8,219 nt of DNA from Chitinophagia bacterium (GTDB lineage: Bacteria > Bacteroidota > Bacteroidia > Chitinophagales > Chitinophagaceae), in the NCBI GenBank assembly GCA_010027295.1, contig RGVM01000095.1, positions 1 through 8,219 on the forward strand. The letters run 5' to 3'. The notes below the pieces were generated by a model that saw only the letters and a list, made by a program, of their open reading frames with translations, did not search any database and was not told where the DNA came from. Each line of letters opens with the position of its first letter. Within the stretch, counting starts at the first letter, position 1. This document shows positions 6,247 to 8,219 of the stretch, one piece after another. A program made the position numbers and the translations under genes.

Positions 6247-7866
6247 ATGAACAAGATGACTCATATATACAGGTTCGCGGCCATCGCCCTTGCATCCCTC
6301 AGCCTCGCGTCCTGCGAGAAGGCGCTGGAGGAGAAGCCGCTCTCCTTCCTGTCGCCGGAGAACTTCTACAAGAGCGAGGGCGACGCGAAGATCGCCATCG
6401 CTGGCGTGTACAACGCGCTCTACACCTATGACCTCTACCTGCAGCCGATGTGGAACCTGACGGTGCTGGACGACGACCATGTCTCCGGCGTGGACTGGTT
6501 CCTCGGTACGACCGGTGCCGGCAACCCGCAGGGATACTGGGGGGTGAACGGCCCATGGGTGGGCTGCTACTCGATGATCGCGCGGGCCAACACCGTGCTC
6601 GAGAACGTGGAGCCGATGAAGACCGGCATCGATGCCGACGTGAAGCGGCGCATCCTCGGCGAGGCATATTATCTCAGGGGCTGGGCCTATTTCCAGCTCG
6701 TGCAGCTATATGGGGGCGTCCCCGTTCGGCTGAAGTCGCTCTCCGCCGACCCCAATACCTCCGTCCCCCGCTCGCCGGTGAAGGAGGTGTATGCGCAGGT
6801 CGTGGCCGACCTGAAGAAGGCGGAGGAGATGCTCTTCCCCTTCGGCCATGCGAAGGCGGGTGAGCCCGGACATGCGACGAAGGGACTCGCCAGCTCGCTG
6901 CTCGCAAAGACGTATCTCACAATGGCCTCGGGATCGCTGGCCTCGGGGAATGTCATCGTACGGGGCGGCACCGACAACGGCAACTACACGCATGCCAAGA
7001 CGGTCGTGGCCGGACTGGAGGGCCTCGACAGCCGTGCCTATTTCCAGCTGGCGCGCGACAAGGCCAAGGAGGTCATCGACAGCCGCGAGTACACGCTCTT
7101 CCCCAACTGGAAGGATATCTGGAGCAAGGCGGGACGGAACAAACAGGAGAACATGTGGCAGCTGCAGTCGATGGCCGGCACGCCCTTCGTGAACAACCTG
7201 AGCATCTATTTCTCGGCGTATTCGACCTTCGGGCGAGGGGCCGTGTGGTTCACCAACAACCACTACCAGGACTATGAGGACGCCGACCGTCGCGTGCTCG
7301 ACGGCGTCTCACACAACTACTACACCAACACGGGCACGCCGTACTATTATCCGTCCTGGCAGGCGGCGCAATACCGCATCGTGGGCGGCGTGACCTTCAA
7401 CAACAACGGCACGACCGACAACCGCGCCTATACCATCAAGTTCGCCGATGTGAACGACCCGACCGTCGCCAACAGCGATGCCTTCTATCCGCTGATGCGG
7501 TATGCGGAAGTGCCGCTCATCTTTGCCGAGGCGGCCAACGAGGTGGCGGGCGGGCCGACGGCCGAGGCCTATGCACAGCTCAATGCCATCCGCACCAGGG
7601 CCCAGGCGAGTCCGGCGCCTGCGGGGATGAGCCTGGAGCAGTTCCGCAGCTATGTGCTGGCGGAGCGGGCCCGCGAGTTCGTGCTCGAGGGCGTGCGTCG
7701 ATTCGACCTCTGCCGATGGGGCATCTACCTGCAGGTGATGAACCGCATCTCCGCAGGGCAGAACAACATCTCCAAGGTGCGGGCCGCCCGCAACCTGCTG
7801 CTGCCCATCCCACAGGCCGAACTCAACTCGAACCTATCCATCACCGCCAACAACCCCGGCTGGTAA
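6247..7866 (+). CDS. susD: SusD/RagB-type outer-membrane lipoprotein
   Basis: The product is 539 residues, normal for the family. Residues 1-23 are a lipoprotein signal with lipobox LASC (Cys23). The N-terminal SusD-like helical region carries IARANTVLENVE (111-122) and the TPR-like ILGEAYYLRGWAYFQLVQLY (136-155), followed by GGVPV. The C-terminal RagB/SusD part shows LMRYAEVPLIFAEAANEV around 415-432, RFDLCRWG at 485-492 and the near-terminal LLPIPQAELN, ending NNPGW. SusD proteins sit at the cell surface as a hinged lid on the SusC barrel and hold the glycan before import. ATG 6247 is preferred over the ATG three codons later because it adds the basic residue ahead of the hydrophobic core. 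It is cotranscribed with susC and the next gene. The ligand cannot be read from sequence; the symbol denotes family only. Confidence 0.96.
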   Translation: MNKMTHIYRFAAIALASLSLASCEKALEEKPLSFLSPENFYKSEGDAKIAIAGVYNALYTYDLYLQPMWNLTVLDDDHVSGVDWFLGTTGAGNPQGYWGVNGPWVGCYSMIARANTVLENVEPMKTGIDADVKRRILGEAYYLRGWAYFQLVQLYGGVPVRLKSLSADPNTSVPRSPVKEVYAQVVADLKKAEEMLFPFGHAKAGEPGHATKGLASSLLAKTYLTMASGSLASGNVIVRGGTDNGNYTHAKTVVAGLEGLDSRAYFQLARDKAKEVIDSREYTLFPNWKDIWSKAGRNKQENMWQLQSMAGTPFVNNLSIYFSAYSTFGRGAVWFTNNHYQDYEDADRRVLDGVSHNYYTNTGTPYYYPSWQAAQYRIVGGVTFNNNGTTDNRAYTIKFADVNDPTVANSDAFYPLMRYAEVPLIFAEAANEVAGGPTAEAYAQLNAIRTRAQASPAPAGMSLEQFRSYVLAERAREFVLEGVRRFDLCRWGIYLQVMNRISAGQNNISKVRAARNLLLPIPQAELNSNLSITANNPGW

Positions 7867-7886
7867 GACCATCCAAAACGACAGAC

Positions 7887-8219
7887 ATGTCACACAACGC
7901 ATACATACCCGCTCCACGGCTCCTGGCGCTGATGCTCTGCACGCTATGCCTGTCCATAGGCTGCCGGAAGGAGCAGACGCCCGCAGGCAGCCTCGCGCCC
8001 TCCATCCAGTCGGTCGCCTATCTCGACAGTCGGAATACGCCGCTGACATCGGCCAAGTATGGCGACTGGGTGATGATCCGCGGCACGAACCTGGCCACCA
8101 CCTTCAAGGTCGACTTCAACAGCGTGCTCACGCCGGACTCGCTGTTCTATGCCGACGACACGTCCATCACCGTTCGGATCCCGCCCGTGCTGCCCGACCC
8201 CGTCAACAACCCCGTCACG
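7887..8219 (+). CDS. IPT/TIG-domain surface lipoprotein, N-terminal part
   Basis: The frame starts at ATG 7887, 20 bases after the susD stop, and stays open for 111 codons to the window edge. Residues 1-26 are a lipoprotein signal with lipobox SIGC (Cys26), preceded by a hydrophobic stretch with two further Cys. Residues about 40-111 read as an immunoglobulin-like IPT/TIG fold: IQSVAYLDSR, then GDWVMIRGTNLATTFKVDFN (59-78), the hallmark G-x-x-V-x-I-x-G-x-NL pattern followed by the 'V-x-FN' strand. IPT/TIG lipoproteins directly behind susD in Bacteroidota commonly act as surface glycan-binding proteins with a C-terminal binding module, comparable in position to SusE/SusF. The binding part lies outside the window, so its ligand and total length are unknown. 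Confidence 0.85.
   Translation, partial: MSHNAYIPAPRLLALMLCTLCLSIGCRKEQTPAGSLAPSIQSVAYLDSRNTPLTSAKYGDWVMIRGTNLATTFKVDFNSVLTPDSLFYADDTSITVRIPPVLPDPVNNPVT

Overview
The window looks like a chromosomal segment of a GC-rich member of the Bacteroidota. The main evidence is a complete SusC/SusD pair followed by the start of a lipoprotein with an IPT/TIG fold, which is the standard core of an outer-membrane glycan-uptake locus in that phylum. There are no convincing purine-rich Shine-Dalgarno sites ahead of the starts, which also fits Bacteroidota. I cannot name the genus. GC content is clearly high by eye but was not computed.

Layout. (1) Positions 1-120 hold the last 39 codons of a rightward gene that resembles the C-terminus of tagaturonate reductase (UxaB-like, galacturonate pathway). 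(2) Positions 121-769 are a roughly 650-base non-coding gap between two converging genes. The gap is not empty: it holds three copies of a diverged repeat of about 95-130 bases, plus a chain of further inverted repeats. Most of the stretch from 161 to 643 can be drawn as consecutive stem-loops. (3) Positions 770-3016 hold two leftward genes in a probable operon: a secreted SGNH/GDSL-type hydrolase (first) and a secreted two-domain protein with an N-terminal concanavalin-like region and a C-terminal TolB-like beta-propeller (second, 18 bases downstream). (4) An 81-base divergent intergenic region carries a Bacteroidota-like promoter candidate and a small GC hairpin followed by a T run, placed in the leader of the next gene. 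(5) Positions 3098-8219 hold a rightward operon: SusC-type TonB-dependent transporter, 26-base gap, SusD-type lipoprotein, 20-base gap, and an IPT/TIG lipoprotein that runs off the window end.

How the genes may work together. SusC and SusD form an outer-membrane transporter with a lipoprotein lid that imports oligomers. The IPT/TIG lipoprotein in the third position is probably a surface glycan-binding accessory. The divergent SGNH hydrolase could remove ester groups (for example acetyl) from a glycan. The UxaB-like fragment hints at uronic acid (pectin-type) substrates, but no glycosidase or polysaccharide lyase is visible, so the substrate is inference only. SusC lacks an N-terminal STN signalling domain, and no sigma factor, anti-sigma factor or hybrid two-component regulator is in the window.

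The least ordinary part is the structured repeat array at about 153-643. Its stems are mostly conserved between copies. The wobble pairs I found are all G.U when read as plus-strand RNA, which hints at a structured transcript, possibly the 3' untranslated region of the upstream gene, rather than random intergenic DNA.
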